Source: an uncultured cyanobacterium
GTDB lineage: Bacteria; Cyanobacteriota; Vampirovibrionia; Gastranaerophilales; Gastranaerophilaceae
Direction of reading: 5' to 3'
NCBI GenBank assembly: GCA_902495705.1
Contig: CABUXT010000021.1
Location: forward strand, 1 to 38,769
DNA: 38,769 nucleotides
A model generated the notes under the pieces. It saw only the letters and a list, made by a program, of their open reading frames with translations. It had not been told where the DNA came from and ran no database searches. The translations under genes and the position numbers were made by a program. Positions 8,255 through 16,314 of this stretch are shown piece after piece. How positions within the stretch are numbered: the first letter of the stretch is position 1; each line of letters starts with the position of its first letter.

Positions 8255-9606
8255 TAGATATTCTCCCTTACAAATTCATGGATGGTATTAGAAATTCTTG
8301 AGATTTCATCTTCACCTAAAGCTGGGAATGTACCAACCCAAAAAGTGTTATTCATAATAAAATCTGTATTTGGTAAAAGTTTATATGAATCTTCTGTCAA
8401 ATCTTTAGATGTCATTAACTTGCCTGAACCGATTCTAAATGTAATATCATTTTCGGTAATCATCGGCTGTCTCAAAATATTTCCGGCAAACAACTGACGA
8501 GTCCCAATTTTATGACTTTCTAAATACTCAACCATTTGTTGTTTTGTAAACGGAGCATCCGGTTTTACTGATATCAAATATCCAAACCAAGACGGCTTAA
8601 CACCTTCTTTTACAACAGGTAAAATCAAATAGTCTGTTAAATCTGAAAGTAATTTAGTTAATAATTCGGCATTGCGTTTTCGTATAGCTAAAAATCCGTC
8701 TAATTTTTCAATTTGGGAGCAACCTAAAGCCGCCTGCCAATCAGTAATCTTCAAGTTATATCCGACATGAGAATAAGTGTATTTATGGTCATAACCATAA
8801 GGTAAATTTCCTAACTGTTGAGAAAATCTTTTTCCGCAAACTCCATCTTTTCCGGGAGGACAACAGCAATCTCTTCCCCAATCCCTGAATGACATTATAA
8901 TTCTGTATAATTGAGGGTCGTTTGTAATAACAGCACCACCTTCACCCATAGTCAAATGGTGAGCAGGATAGAAACTAAAAGTCCCAATGTGTCCTATTGT
9001 TCCGATTTTTTGTCCTTTATATTCACCACCCAAAGCATCACAAGAATCTTCAATTACCCAAAGATTATATTTTTCGGCAAGCGCCATAATTTTATCCAAA
9101 TCATAGCTATTACCCAATGTGTGCGCCAAGAAAATAGCTTTGGTTTTATCAGTAATAGCTTCCTCTATTTTTTCCGCATCAATATTGTATGTTCCGATTT
9201 CACAGTCAACGAAAACAGGAACCATACCATTTTGAATAATTGGATTGATAGTTGTAGGGAAACCTGCAGCAACAGAAATCACTTCATCACCCTTTTTCAA
9301 TGCTCTATCACCCAATTTGTGAGAAGTTAAAGCAGAAAAAGCAAGTAAATTAGCACTTGAACCTGAATTTGTCGAAAGCGCATATTTTACGTCCATATAT
9401 TTTGCAAATTTTTGTTCAAATTCCTTATTAAATCTGCCAGCAGTAAGCCACATATCAAGAGAAGCATCAATCATATTAAGTAATTCCTCTTCTCCCAACA
9501 ATTTCCCGCTAGGTGGAATATAATCAAACTCTCTTTTCTTTCCAAAAACTTCTTTATAATACTCTTTTGCTGCTTCTTTTACTTTATTTCGTAATTCTTG
9601 TTCCAT
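8254..9606 (-). CDS. rfbH: CDP-4-dehydro-6-deoxyglucose 3-dehydratase (E1, RfbH)
   Basis: Removes the C3 hydroxyl of CDP-4-keto-6-deoxyglucose, using PMP and a [2Fe-2S] cluster, in 3,6-dideoxyhexose synthesis. It has the aspartate-aminotransferase fold, but the usual PLP-binding Lys is replaced by His (H216 in YPAHHLTMGEGG), the hallmark of E1. Cysteines at 189, 247, 249 and 257 give exactly the C-x57-C-x1-C-x7-C spacing known for the E1 iron-sulfur cluster; C248 is extra. Length 450 is close to the family norm. The ATG at 9606 follows GAGG by about 10 bases and lies inside the end of rfbG. E1 normally needs a flavin/iron-sulfur reductase (E3), which is not in this window. Confidence 0.95.
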   Translation of the reverse strand: MEQELRNKVKEAAKEYYKEVFGKKREFDYIPPSGKLLGEEELLNMIDASLDMWLTAGRFNKEFEQKFAKYMDVKYALSTNSGSSANLLAFSALTSHKLGDRALKKGDEVISVAAGFPTTINPIIQNGMVPVFVDCEIGTYNIDAEKIEEAITDKTKAIFLAHTLGNSYDLDKIMALAEKYNLWVIEDSCDALGGEYKGQKIGTIGHIGTFSFYPAHHLTMGEGGAVITNDPQLYRIIMSFRDWGRDCCCPPGKDGVCGKRFSQQLGNLPYGYDHKYTYSHVGYNLKITDWQAALGCSQIEKLDGFLAIRKRNAELLTKLLSDLTDYLILPVVKEGVKPSWFGYLISVKPDAPFTKQQMVEYLESHKIGTRQLFAGNILRQPMITENDITFRIGSGKLMTSKDLTEDSYKLLPNTDFIMNNTFWVGTFPALGEDEISRISNTIHEFVRENI

Positions 9607-10667
9607 TTAATATTTTCCTCATATTCTTTAATTTGGTTCATCGTAAATTCATACATATCTAAATCTTTTGCGTAAAAATGTTTGTACCATTCGATTGTAT
9701 TTTTCACAGCCTCATCCGCAGTATATGTAGGTGTCCAACCTAAGACTTTTTCTGCTTTTTCAATATTCAGCATTAGTAAATTTGCCTCGTGCAAATTATC
9801 ACGTTTATGTACAACAACCTCACCTTTGCCATAATATTTACAAGCTTTTTCTGCAACTTCTGCAACTCTTAAAACACTATTCTCATTTGGTCCGAAGTTA
9901 AAACCTTCGGCATATTTTTTACCATCTTCCAAGAGTTTTTGCCCTAACAACAAATACCCTGAAAGTGGTTCTAATACGTGTTGCCAAGGGCGAACGGCTA
10001 TCGGATTTCTGATTTCAATTTTTTCACCTGCATTGATATAACGAACACAATCAGGAATTAATCTATCTTCTGCCCAATCGCCACCACCGATTACATTTCC
10101 TGCTCTAGCTGTTGCCATTGCATAAGTACCATCATCTTGTAAAAACGAACGTCTGAAAGATGAAGACATAATTTCAACACAACCTTTTGATGAAGAATAC
10201 ATATCATATCCACCCATCGGTTCATCTTCTTTATATCCGCGATTTACTTCTTTGTTTTCATAGCATTTATCTGTTGTAATGTTTACAAATGCCTTCACTG
10301 ATTTACATCTTCTTGACATTTCTAAAACATTCAAAGTTCCAATGACATTAGTTTTATAGGTCAAAATTGGTTCACGATATGACAATCTCACTAACGGTTG
10401 AGCAGCCAAGTGAAAAACGATGTCAGGTTGAAATTCTGAAATAGCTTTTTCTAATGTTTTTTCATCCAATATATCGCCGAAAATAGATTTTTCGATTTTG
10501 TGCTCAATATCCAAGACATCAAACATTGAGGGATTAGTATTTGGAGCTAGTGAATATCCGCAAACTTTTGCCCCTAATTTTGTCAACCACAATGCCAACC
10601 AACTACCCTTAAACCCTGTGTGCCCTGTTAAGAATACTCTTTTACCTGCATATATATTGTTATACAT
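9579..10667 (-). CDS. rfbG: CDP-glucose 4,6-dehydratase (RfbG)
   Basis: Converts CDP-glucose to CDP-4-keto-6-deoxyglucose with NAD, the second step of the CDP-dideoxyhexose pathway. It is an extended SDR of 362 residues. The Rossmann motif GHTGFKGSW, typical of this enzyme, follows the N-terminus; the catalytic Thr-Asp is in NITTDKCY and the Tyr/Lys pair in MYSSSKG. I chose ATG 10667, which has AAGGAG at 7 bases; a TTG two codons earlier also opens the frame. It overlaps the end of rfbF by 8 bases and rfbH by 28. Substrate confident from family and neighbours. Confidence 0.95.
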   Translation of the reverse strand: MYNNIYAGKRVFLTGHTGFKGSWLALWLTKLGAKVCGYSLAPNTNPSMFDVLDIEHKIEKSIFGDILDEKTLEKAISEFQPDIVFHLAAQPLVRLSYREPILTYKTNVIGTLNVLEMSRRCKSVKAFVNITTDKCYENKEVNRGYKEDEPMGGYDMYSSSKGCVEIMSSSFRRSFLQDDGTYAMATARAGNVIGGGDWAEDRLIPDCVRYINAGEKIEIRNPIAVRPWQHVLEPLSGYLLLGQKLLEDGKKYAEGFNFGPNENSVLRVAEVAEKACKYYGKGEVVVHKRDNLHEANLLMLNIEKAEKVLGWTPTYTADEAVKNTIEWYKHFYAKDLDMYEFTMNQIKEYEENIKWNKNYEIK

Positions 10668-11460
10668 TAGCAATCTCCTTGTTTAACCATTTTGCCCAAG
10701 GAGCGTTCCCATTTAACCACATTTCGGTCAATTCATTTTTATCTTTCAAAGTATCCATAGGTCGCCAAAAACCATAATGTTTATAGGCATTTAATTGTCC
10801 ATCCTTAGCAAGATTTTCTAACGGGGCACGCTCAAAAATAACATCATCTCCATCAGGAATATAATCAAATACTTGAGGATTACATACAAAATAACCGCCA
10901 TTAATCCAAGATTCTTCCCCTTTGGGTTTTTCCATAAATGAAGTAATCATATTGTCATTAGGTTTGATAACCAAAGCGCCAAATCGACCTGAAAGCTGAA
11001 CCGCAGTCATTGTAACAAGTTTACCTGAAGCTTTATGCTCTGAAATTGTATCTTTGATATTTACATCAGCAACACCATCACCATAAGTAAGCAAGAATGG
11101 TTCGTTTCCTATGTATTCTTGAGCTTTTTTGATTCTGCCACCGGTCATTGTATTTTGACCTGTGTATAACATAGTCACTTTCCACGGTTCTGTCTGAATC
11201 CTATGAATTTCAACAGAATTATTCTGCATATCTACAGTAATATCTGAATATTGTTGATAATAATGAACAAAATAGTCTTTAATAACATGGGATTTATATC
11301 CGGTCAAAATAACAAAATCATTGAAACCATAATAAGAATATGATTTCATTATGTGCCACAAAATAGGTTTTCCGCCAATTTCAACCATTGGTTTTGGAAC
11401 TAATTTTGTTTCTTCCGACAATCGTGTACCTAGTCCACCCGCTAATATTACTACTTTCAT
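10660..11460 (-). CDS. rfbF: glucose-1-phosphate cytidylyltransferase (RfbF)
   Basis: Makes CDP-glucose from CTP and glucose-1-phosphate, the entry step for the sugars of this operon. The nucleotidyltransferase motif ILAGGLGTRL is at the N-terminus, followed by KPMVEIGGKP, and TYGDGVADV supplies the metal-binding Asp. Length (266) and the conserved block GRFGALV fit the cytidylyl rather than thymidylyl group. I start it at ATG 11460, giving MKVVILAGG with AAAGGAG at 7 bases; the ATG at 11466 would leave the ribosome site only one base away. The ATG shares a base with the stop of the upstream glycosyltransferase. Confidence 0.95.
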   Translation of the reverse strand: MKVVILAGGLGTRLSEETKLVPKPMVEIGGKPILWHIMKSYSYYGFNDFVILTGYKSHVIKDYFVHYYQQYSDITVDMQNNSVEIHRIQTEPWKVTMLYTGQNTMTGGRIKKAQEYIGNEPFLLTYGDGVADVNIKDTISEHKASGKLVTMTAVQLSGRFGALVIKPNDNMITSFMEKPKGEESWINGGYFVCNPQVFDYIPDGDDVIFERAPLENLAKDGQLNAYKHYGFWRPMDTLKDKNELTEMWLNGNAPWAKWLNKEIANV

Positions 11461-12494
11461 TAACATACTCCTTTTAAATCTTTAGTAAATCTAAACAACT
11501 TAGTTTTTATGAAATAAAATAGCCTTATATCGTATTGAATAGTCTGCTTTTTCTCTTCATAATTAAAAAAGTCTTTTCTACTGATAAAAATAATTCGGTA
11601 TAAGGTAAAATAGAAAAATAAATTCAACAAAAATCTAAACCTTTCAAATGGCGACAAAACAGCAAACACGCATAAATAGTTATAAAGATTTTGTTCAGAT
11701 TCTTTATTACGCCAAAAGAACAACTTAGCAGAATTTAACTCTGTACAAAAGCGATTATGAGAAATTATATAATTCCTTATTTTTTTGTCTTTTATTAAAT
11801 GCAAAGAATTGGCATACCCACTTATCCAATTCATACCTTTTTGCAGAGGATGAATATACCCATTGTATCCTCTTGTATATATGTATTCCCCATTTTCGTC
11901 TTCATTCTTTCCTATTAACACAATAGGTTTATCAAGAATATAGAATTTTCGATTTTCATTTATTATTTTTGAAGATAGGACCAAATGTGGAAACATATTG
12001 GAAATATTAAATTCCATATTGCATAAAACTGTATCATCAATATTTGAAGTTCTATAAATAACTCCGGGAACAAATGTGGTTTGTATAAATAATTGGGCAA
12101 TATTTAACTTTGGACATTCATAAGTTGCAACAACAATAGCATCTGTTTTTGCCTCAATTGCTTGTTCTACATCAGACCAATTTCCCCAATTAAAATCATC
12201 ATTATCTGCAAGAATCCAAACATAGTCTTTATTCGCCTTATAAAAAGCCTTTACAATATTTGCATTGCCTCCAATATTATATTTATTTTTTTCATATTTT
12301 AAATTTGGAAATTCTTCTTGATATTTTTTTACGACCTCTCTTGTATTATCAGTAGAATTGTTGTCAATAATTTTGATTTCAAAATTTCTGATTGGAGATT
12401 TTGCAGAAAGGATTTGAGATAAAGTTTTATCTAAACTTTTTGCTCTATTATATGTAATCAAAAAGATATCCAGAGAATCCGCAATATTAACCAT
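11460..12494 (-). CDS. glycosyltransferase family 2 (paralogue of 1613-2698)
   Basis: A GT-A glycosyltransferase of 344 residues. LITYNRAKS near residue 12, DNNSTDNT, the loop YNIGGNANI and WILADNDDF with its metal-binding acidic residues are almost the same set as in the protein at 1613-2698, so the two arose by duplication and may add related sugars. It lacks the GIKIK-type C-terminal tail; its end is rich in aromatic residues and may touch the membrane. It overlaps the preceding glycosyltransferase by 8 bases. Donor and acceptor unknown. Confidence 0.9.
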   Translation of the reverse strand: MVNIADSLDIFLITYNRAKSLDKTLSQILSAKSPIRNFEIKIIDNNSTDNTREVVKKYQEEFPNLKYEKNKYNIGGNANIVKAFYKANKDYVWILADNDDFNWGNWSDVEQAIEAKTDAIVVATYECPKLNIAQLFIQTTFVPGVIYRTSNIDDTVLCNMEFNISNMFPHLVLSSKIINENRKFYILDKPIVLIGKNEDENGEYIYTRGYNGYIHPLQKGMNWISGYANSLHLIKDKKIRNYIISHNRFCTELNSAKLFFWRNKESEQNLYNYLCVFAVLSPFERFRFLLNLFFYFTLYRIIFISRKDFFNYEEKKQTIQYDIRLFYFIKTKLFRFTKDLKGVC

Positions 12495-13497
12495 TTACAG
12501 TTCCTCCTCTATTCAACTCAAACCTTGCGCCTAAAATTGTCAAAACTTTAAACTTTCCATCACAAGTGTTTTCTATTGAAAAAATATTATTCAAAAGATT
12601 TTTAACAAATAAAAATTTTAACGTTCTATATCTTTTTAACTTCAACAAGTCTGTAAAATGGTACTGTGATTCTACAAACTTCAACATTTCACGAATTTCA
12701 GCTTTAACATTATCATTATTAAATTTCTTATAAGCCCAATAACAACCTGCTAAAAAACGACCAACAACATTCAACTGGGATGATAAATCTTGTCTTTTAA
12801 AAATCTCCAACCCCATAAATTGTTTTAAGGATTCAATATCTGATTTTATATAAGATTTTGAAGTGGCTGAATTTTCACTTGTCAACCTATAAACATACAA
12901 AGGCTCTGTAGAATATGAAACTTTTGAATTATTAAACTGACAAACAAAATTAAAAATAACATCTTCTGACGTTTTTAAGTTCGGAATAAATTTTATTGAA
13001 TTTGTAATCAAAAAGTTTCGGTTATAAATTTTGTCCCAAATATTTATAGAAAAATCTGTATAAGCTTGATTATTTTTATTTTGAGCTTTTACAATATCTT
13101 TATTTACGCCAGATTTTACTAACTTTTCATCCACCAAGTCATAATGACTAAAAATACAAATATCAGAACCATCATGTTCAATCGTATTTAAGGCTTTTTC
13201 GCAAGCATTTTCAATTAAATAATCATCTGAATCTACAAACATCAGATATTGACCTGTTGCAACTTCAATTCCAATATTTCTTGCAACAGATACACCTTCA
13301 TTTTGTTTATCTATGATTTTTATTCTTGAATCCTTGCTTGCAAAATTTTTTAAAATCGCTAAAGAACTATCGGTAGAGCCATCATTTACGCAGATTATTT
13401 CAATATCTTTTAATGTTTGGCTAATCAAGCTTTCCAAACATTCTGAAAGATACTTTTCCACGTTATATACAGGAACTATTACTGATACTTTTACCAA
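12487..13497 (-). CDS. glycosyltransferase family 2, first gene of the glycan operon
   Basis: A GT2 enzyme of the common capsule/O-antigen type. It has VSVIVPVYNVEKYL, NDGSTDSS, NEGVSVARN and the catalytic metal-binding VDSDD, all within the first 110 residues. The C-terminus has FSIENTC followed by ILGAR, a weaker version of the tail seen in the proteins at 1613-2698 and 2695-4179. Translation probably begins at TTG 13497: GAGAGG lies 5 bases upstream and no ATG offers a full domain. It is the promoter-proximal gene of the minus-strand operon. Confidence 0.9.
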   Translation of the reverse strand: MVKVSVIVPVYNVEKYLSECLESLISQTLKDIEIICVNDGSTDSSLAILKNFASKDSRIKIIDKQNEGVSVARNIGIEVATGQYLMFVDSDDYLIENACEKALNTIEHDGSDICIFSHYDLVDEKLVKSGVNKDIVKAQNKNNQAYTDFSINIWDKIYNRNFLITNSIKFIPNLKTSEDVIFNFVCQFNNSKVSYSTEPLYVYRLTSENSATSKSYIKSDIESLKQFMGLEIFKRQDLSSQLNVVGRFLAGCYWAYKKFNNDNVKAEIREMLKFVESQYHFTDLLKLKRYRTLKFLFVKNLLNNIFSIENTCDGKFKVLTILGARFELNRGGTVNG

Positions 13498-13817
13498 CTA
13501 AACCTCTCTTTGTCACTTACAAGTTAATCTTAAATATCCTCTGCAACTCCTTGAAACAAAATTCAAGCTTTTATTTATGATAATCTCCTGAATATATTAA
13601 ATAAATTAACCACATGGGCAATACGAAAACAGACAAAATTTATAAAAATTTCCAAGTATTATTAGTATTTAAGAGATAAAACGCAAAATAAAATTATTAT
13701 CCGATATACTAATATTTTTATTTTAGAAAAGCCAGTAGATTAAAATTTTTATTAAATTCAAACAAACTATTGACTGAGAGTAGCTATCAACCTATATACT
13801 AATCTTAGGAGGACGAA
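13498..13817. other. divergent intergenic region of about 320 bases
   Basis: AT-rich spacer between the leftward glycan operon and the rightward acyltransferase, so it must hold both promoters. A rightward promoter is called separately. For the leftward operon I see only a weak candidate: TTGCGT and TAATAA, 16 bases apart, reading leftward around 13660-13690. A 6-bp inverted repeat, CTTGAA and TTCAAG, lies at 13550-13567. No credible small gene, transposon end or JUMPstart/ops-like element was seen. Confidence 0.5.
13770..13800 (+). promoter_or_regulatory. sigma70-like promoter for the acyltransferase
   Basis: TTGACT at 13770-13775 is followed after 17 bases by TATATA (13793), with TATACT two bases further on. 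Transcription would start near 13805, leaving a very short leader that still contains AGGAGG at 13807-13812 before ATG 13818. Confidence 0.55.
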
Positions 13818-14522
13818 ATGGAAAATAAAATAATTTTAGAATTACCAAACCAAACCGAAGAATATATTGACTCTGTAGATTTTATCGTGATACAAGGCAC
13901 TCAAAATACTGTCAGAGTAAAGGCAGAAAGCGTAGAAAAATTCAAAGCTTTGACCGGTTTGAATATCAAAATATTTGGAAACAACAACACTGTAAATTTA
14001 GACAAAATAATTTACCCAAAAGGTGCTGCAGGTACATTACCGGGGCTTGAACTTGATATCGGATTACCTGCAGATGATACCTTAATTCCTGGGACACCAC
14101 GAGATGCAAACAATTGTTATGTCGAAATCGGCGAAAATACTATCATTTGTGGTGTGACACTCTTACTTGTAAACAACGACACAAGTATCAAAATCGGCAA
14201 AAACTGCATGATTTCGTGGGGAATAGATATTTGGTGCACGGATGCACATACTGTGACAGATTTAGAAGGAAATCCTATCAACTTTAGCAAAAGCATCGAA
14301 ATCGGCGACCACGTATGGATTGGCAGAGATGTTAAAATCGGTAAAAATACCAAAATTTCAAACGACAGCATTATCGGCTGGGGAAGTATTGTTACTAAAA
14401 AATTTGAGAACACTAATGTTGTAATCGCAGGCAATCCTGCAAAAATCGTAAAACGCAATGTCAACTGGGATTTTCGAGATTTATACAACTACGAATTATA
14501 TCGAAAATCTCAAAATAAATAA
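13818..14522 (+). CDS. hexapeptide-repeat acyltransferase (left-handed beta-helix)
   Basis: A 234-residue acyl-/acetyltransferase of the trimeric LbH family, which transfers acetyl groups to sugars or antibiotics. From about residue 95 the chain shows imperfect hexapeptide turns (VEIGEN, IKIGKN, IEIGDHVWIGRD, VKIGKN), the loop with DAHTV that carries the catalytic His, and the terminal AGNPAKIVKR seen in most sugar O-acetyltransferases. The N-terminal 90 residues form a beta-rich domain I do not recognise. AGGAGG stands 5 bases before the ATG. Single transcription unit, flanked by a promoter and a terminator and facing away from the glycan operon; it may acetylate that glycan. Confidence 0.88.
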   Translation: MENKIILELPNQTEEYIDSVDFIVIQGTQNTVRVKAESVEKFKALTGLNIKIFGNNNTVNLDKIIYPKGAAGTLPGLELDIGLPADDTLIPGTPRDANNCYVEIGENTIICGVTLLLVNNDTSIKIGKNCMISWGIDIWCTDAHTVTDLEGNPINFSKSIEIGDHVWIGRDVKIGKNTKISNDSIIGWGSIVTKKFENTNVVIAGNPAKIVKRNVNWDFRDLYNYELYRKSQNK

Positions 14523-14549
14523 GCAAAATTAAACAATTATTTCACAATG

Positions 14550-14589
14550 TAACAAGTATATCAACAAGGATATGCTTGTTATATTTTTC
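14550..14589 (+). terminator. intrinsic terminator after the acyltransferase
   Basis: A 13-bp stem with one G-T pair: left arm 14550-14562, six-base loop, right arm 14569-14581, then TATTTTTCT. Placed 28 bases after the acyltransferase stop. Confidence 0.75.
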
Positions 14590-14618
14590 TGCAATAATAA
14601 AGAAAAAGGAGTACAACT

Positions 14619-14984
14619 ATGTCAATAAAAATTGGGGATAAAATCAGTTGTTCAAACAGTTTATACGAAAATGTCGGAAAACTTTTCAACACAAGAAACA
14701 TGTCCGCGTTAGACAATTACGCAAAAGCTAAGAAATTATCTATAGACTTTAAGCCACTGGAATCACACATTTTTGACAATACACTCATGACAGTATCGCG
14801 CCCAAGTATAGGGATGTCAAAGGAATATGCGCTAAATTTAAGTTCTAAAAACAAAGAGGCTTACGTAAATTCAATGAAAACAATTTATGAAACAGCAGCC
14901 AAAGCAAAAGTAACACTAGCTATCCAAGCTCGCAAGCAACTTGCCGAACTTGCTCAATATTTTATTGCAGAAAGAATGATGTAG
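14619..14984 (+). CDS. hypothetical 121-residue soluble protein
   Basis: No family recognised. The product has no signal peptide or membrane segment; its second half (KNKEAYVNSMKTIYETAAKA onward) is rich in Ala, Lys and Glu and probably helical. AAGGAG lies 8 bases before the ATG. The next gene, a membrane protein, begins only 10 bases after its stop, so the two are probably one transcription unit. It lacks the F-x-G N-terminal motif seen in other proteins of the window. Confidence 0.65.
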   Translation: MSIKIGDKISCSNSLYENVGKLFNTRNMSALDNYAKAKKLSIDFKPLESHIFDNTLMTVSRPSIGMSKEYALNLSSKNKEAYVNSMKTIYETAAKAKVTLAIQARKQLAELAQYFIAERMM

Positions 14985-14994
14985 GATTAGATAA

Positions 14995-15534
14995 ATGAAA
15001 AAAATATTCAACAAATCAAATAAAATAATTCTTTTATCAACTGCAATTTATATTGCGTATACAATATTTATAGTTATTCCATTTTTAAAATATGCTGCAC
15101 CTCAAAATGAAGGGACTATAGATTGGAAGTTTAAATATGCACCTTTTGTTTTTGCAGAATTATTTTATCCGATTTTTTGGTTGTGGAGTTGGATTGTCAC
15201 CAAAAACATATTTAATGTTCATTATTTACGAACTTTAATCTACAATCTTGTTTATATAGTAGCATTTATATCAATACACATAGCTCTTTTAATCATACAT
15301 CCAATGATTCTAATCATAGCACTTGCAACAGTTCCAATAGGAACTTTAATCCTTATAGGCTTACTTATAACATCAATTATCTTTGATATAAAAGATTTTA
15401 AACAGAATAAAATTATCAAAAATGAAAAGAGTTCAATTCAAAAAAATACAACAATTATAATATGCTATATTCTTCTACCTTTGCTTTTTCTACAGCTTAT
15501 TTTGTGTCCTTTTTTAATTATATGCACTAAATAA
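14995..15534 (+). CDS. hypothetical multi-pass membrane protein
   Basis: A 179-residue integral membrane protein with about five hydrophobic segments (roughly residues 10-30, 47-66, 78-99, 101-125 and 150-176) and a short charged loop before the last one. The N-terminus is basic, starting MKKIFNKSNK, which fits the positive-inside rule. AGGA stands about 8 bases before the ATG. Family not recognised. Probably co-transcribed with the gene at 14619-14984. Confidence 0.7.
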   Translation: MKKIFNKSNKIILLSTAIYIAYTIFIVIPFLKYAAPQNEGTIDWKFKYAPFVFAELFYPIFWLWSWIVTKNIFNVHYLRTLIYNLVYIVAFISIHIALLIIHPMILIIALATVPIGTLILIGLLITSIIFDIKDFKQNKIIKNEKSSIQKNTTIIICYILLPLLFLQLILCPFLIICTK

Positions 15535-15578
15535 GCCAACATTTTCACATACGCAAAATTTATTTTTACGAGACTTAA

Positions 15579-16304
15579 TATCGAATTCTTAAACTGACTC
15601 CACCTAAAATTACACCATATTACCTCAACGAAAACCGAAAACTTTGCGATATCGTTGCACACAACAAGCATTTAGGAGATTTAAAACTTGAAACTGACCT
15701 GTATCCTGATGTTTCAGAACGCTATGTCACAAAGTTAAAAGATAAAAACAATAATGTTTTAGGGTACGAGATTTTCTCGTTTGAAGATTTTGATAAATCA
15801 ATGTTTGGCTATTCTATTAGAGTAAATCCGGAGCTTAGGCAAAAAGGTTTGCATTTAGGGGAGCTTTTGCGACTTTCAAGTATTGTTGAAATGTTTGAAA
15901 ACCAAGCCGAAAAATTAAAAATTTATTCAAAAGATACAGCCATTTATTTTCACTCAAAATACAAATTTCAGCCAAGTCTTGATAGCTTTCACGATAGAGA
16001 CAAAGCGTTAGAATCCATTGTCCAAAATCCTAAAAAAGGAATGGATGCAATTATTGATTCGGCAAAAAAACTTATAGAAAAAATAAAAAACTCAACAACA
16101 CCGGAAGAACAACGCGCAGCGATTCCGCAAGCCAACGAAATCACAAAACAATATATTGAACAAGTTTTAGCTTCAAAAGAAGGCTACAAAACTCATCCGT
16201 TTGACTATGGAATGGGGATGGAACTAACCAAAGAATCTGTTCTTAAAAATAAAGATTTTTACAATAACTTATTCCAAAAACATGGAATCGATTATGAAGT
16301 GTAA
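15579..16304 (+). pseudogene. GNAT-like acetyltransferase gene without a start codon
   Basis: The open frame runs from just after a stop at 15576 to 16304. Its first ATG (15801) has no ribosome site, and clear protein-like sequence continues 74 codons upstream of it (PPKITPYYLN, then HNKHLGDLKL, VLGYEIFSFE). The region around YSIRVNPELRQKGLHLGELL resembles the acetyl-CoA-binding turn of GNAT enzymes. After it comes a Lys/Glu-rich helical tail. The missing 5' end could be a deletion next to the membrane-protein gene, which stops only 45 bases earlier, or translation could use a non-standard start. If alive, it would be a small N-acetyltransferase. I favour a decayed or 5'-truncated gene. Confidence 0.5.
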
Positions 16305-16314
16305 ACACTAAATC

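Noticed and set aside
8911..9330. Plus-strand open frame of 139 codons
   Set aside because: Lies antisense to the well-conserved rfbH and has no ribosome site or protein-like pattern; a shadow frame.
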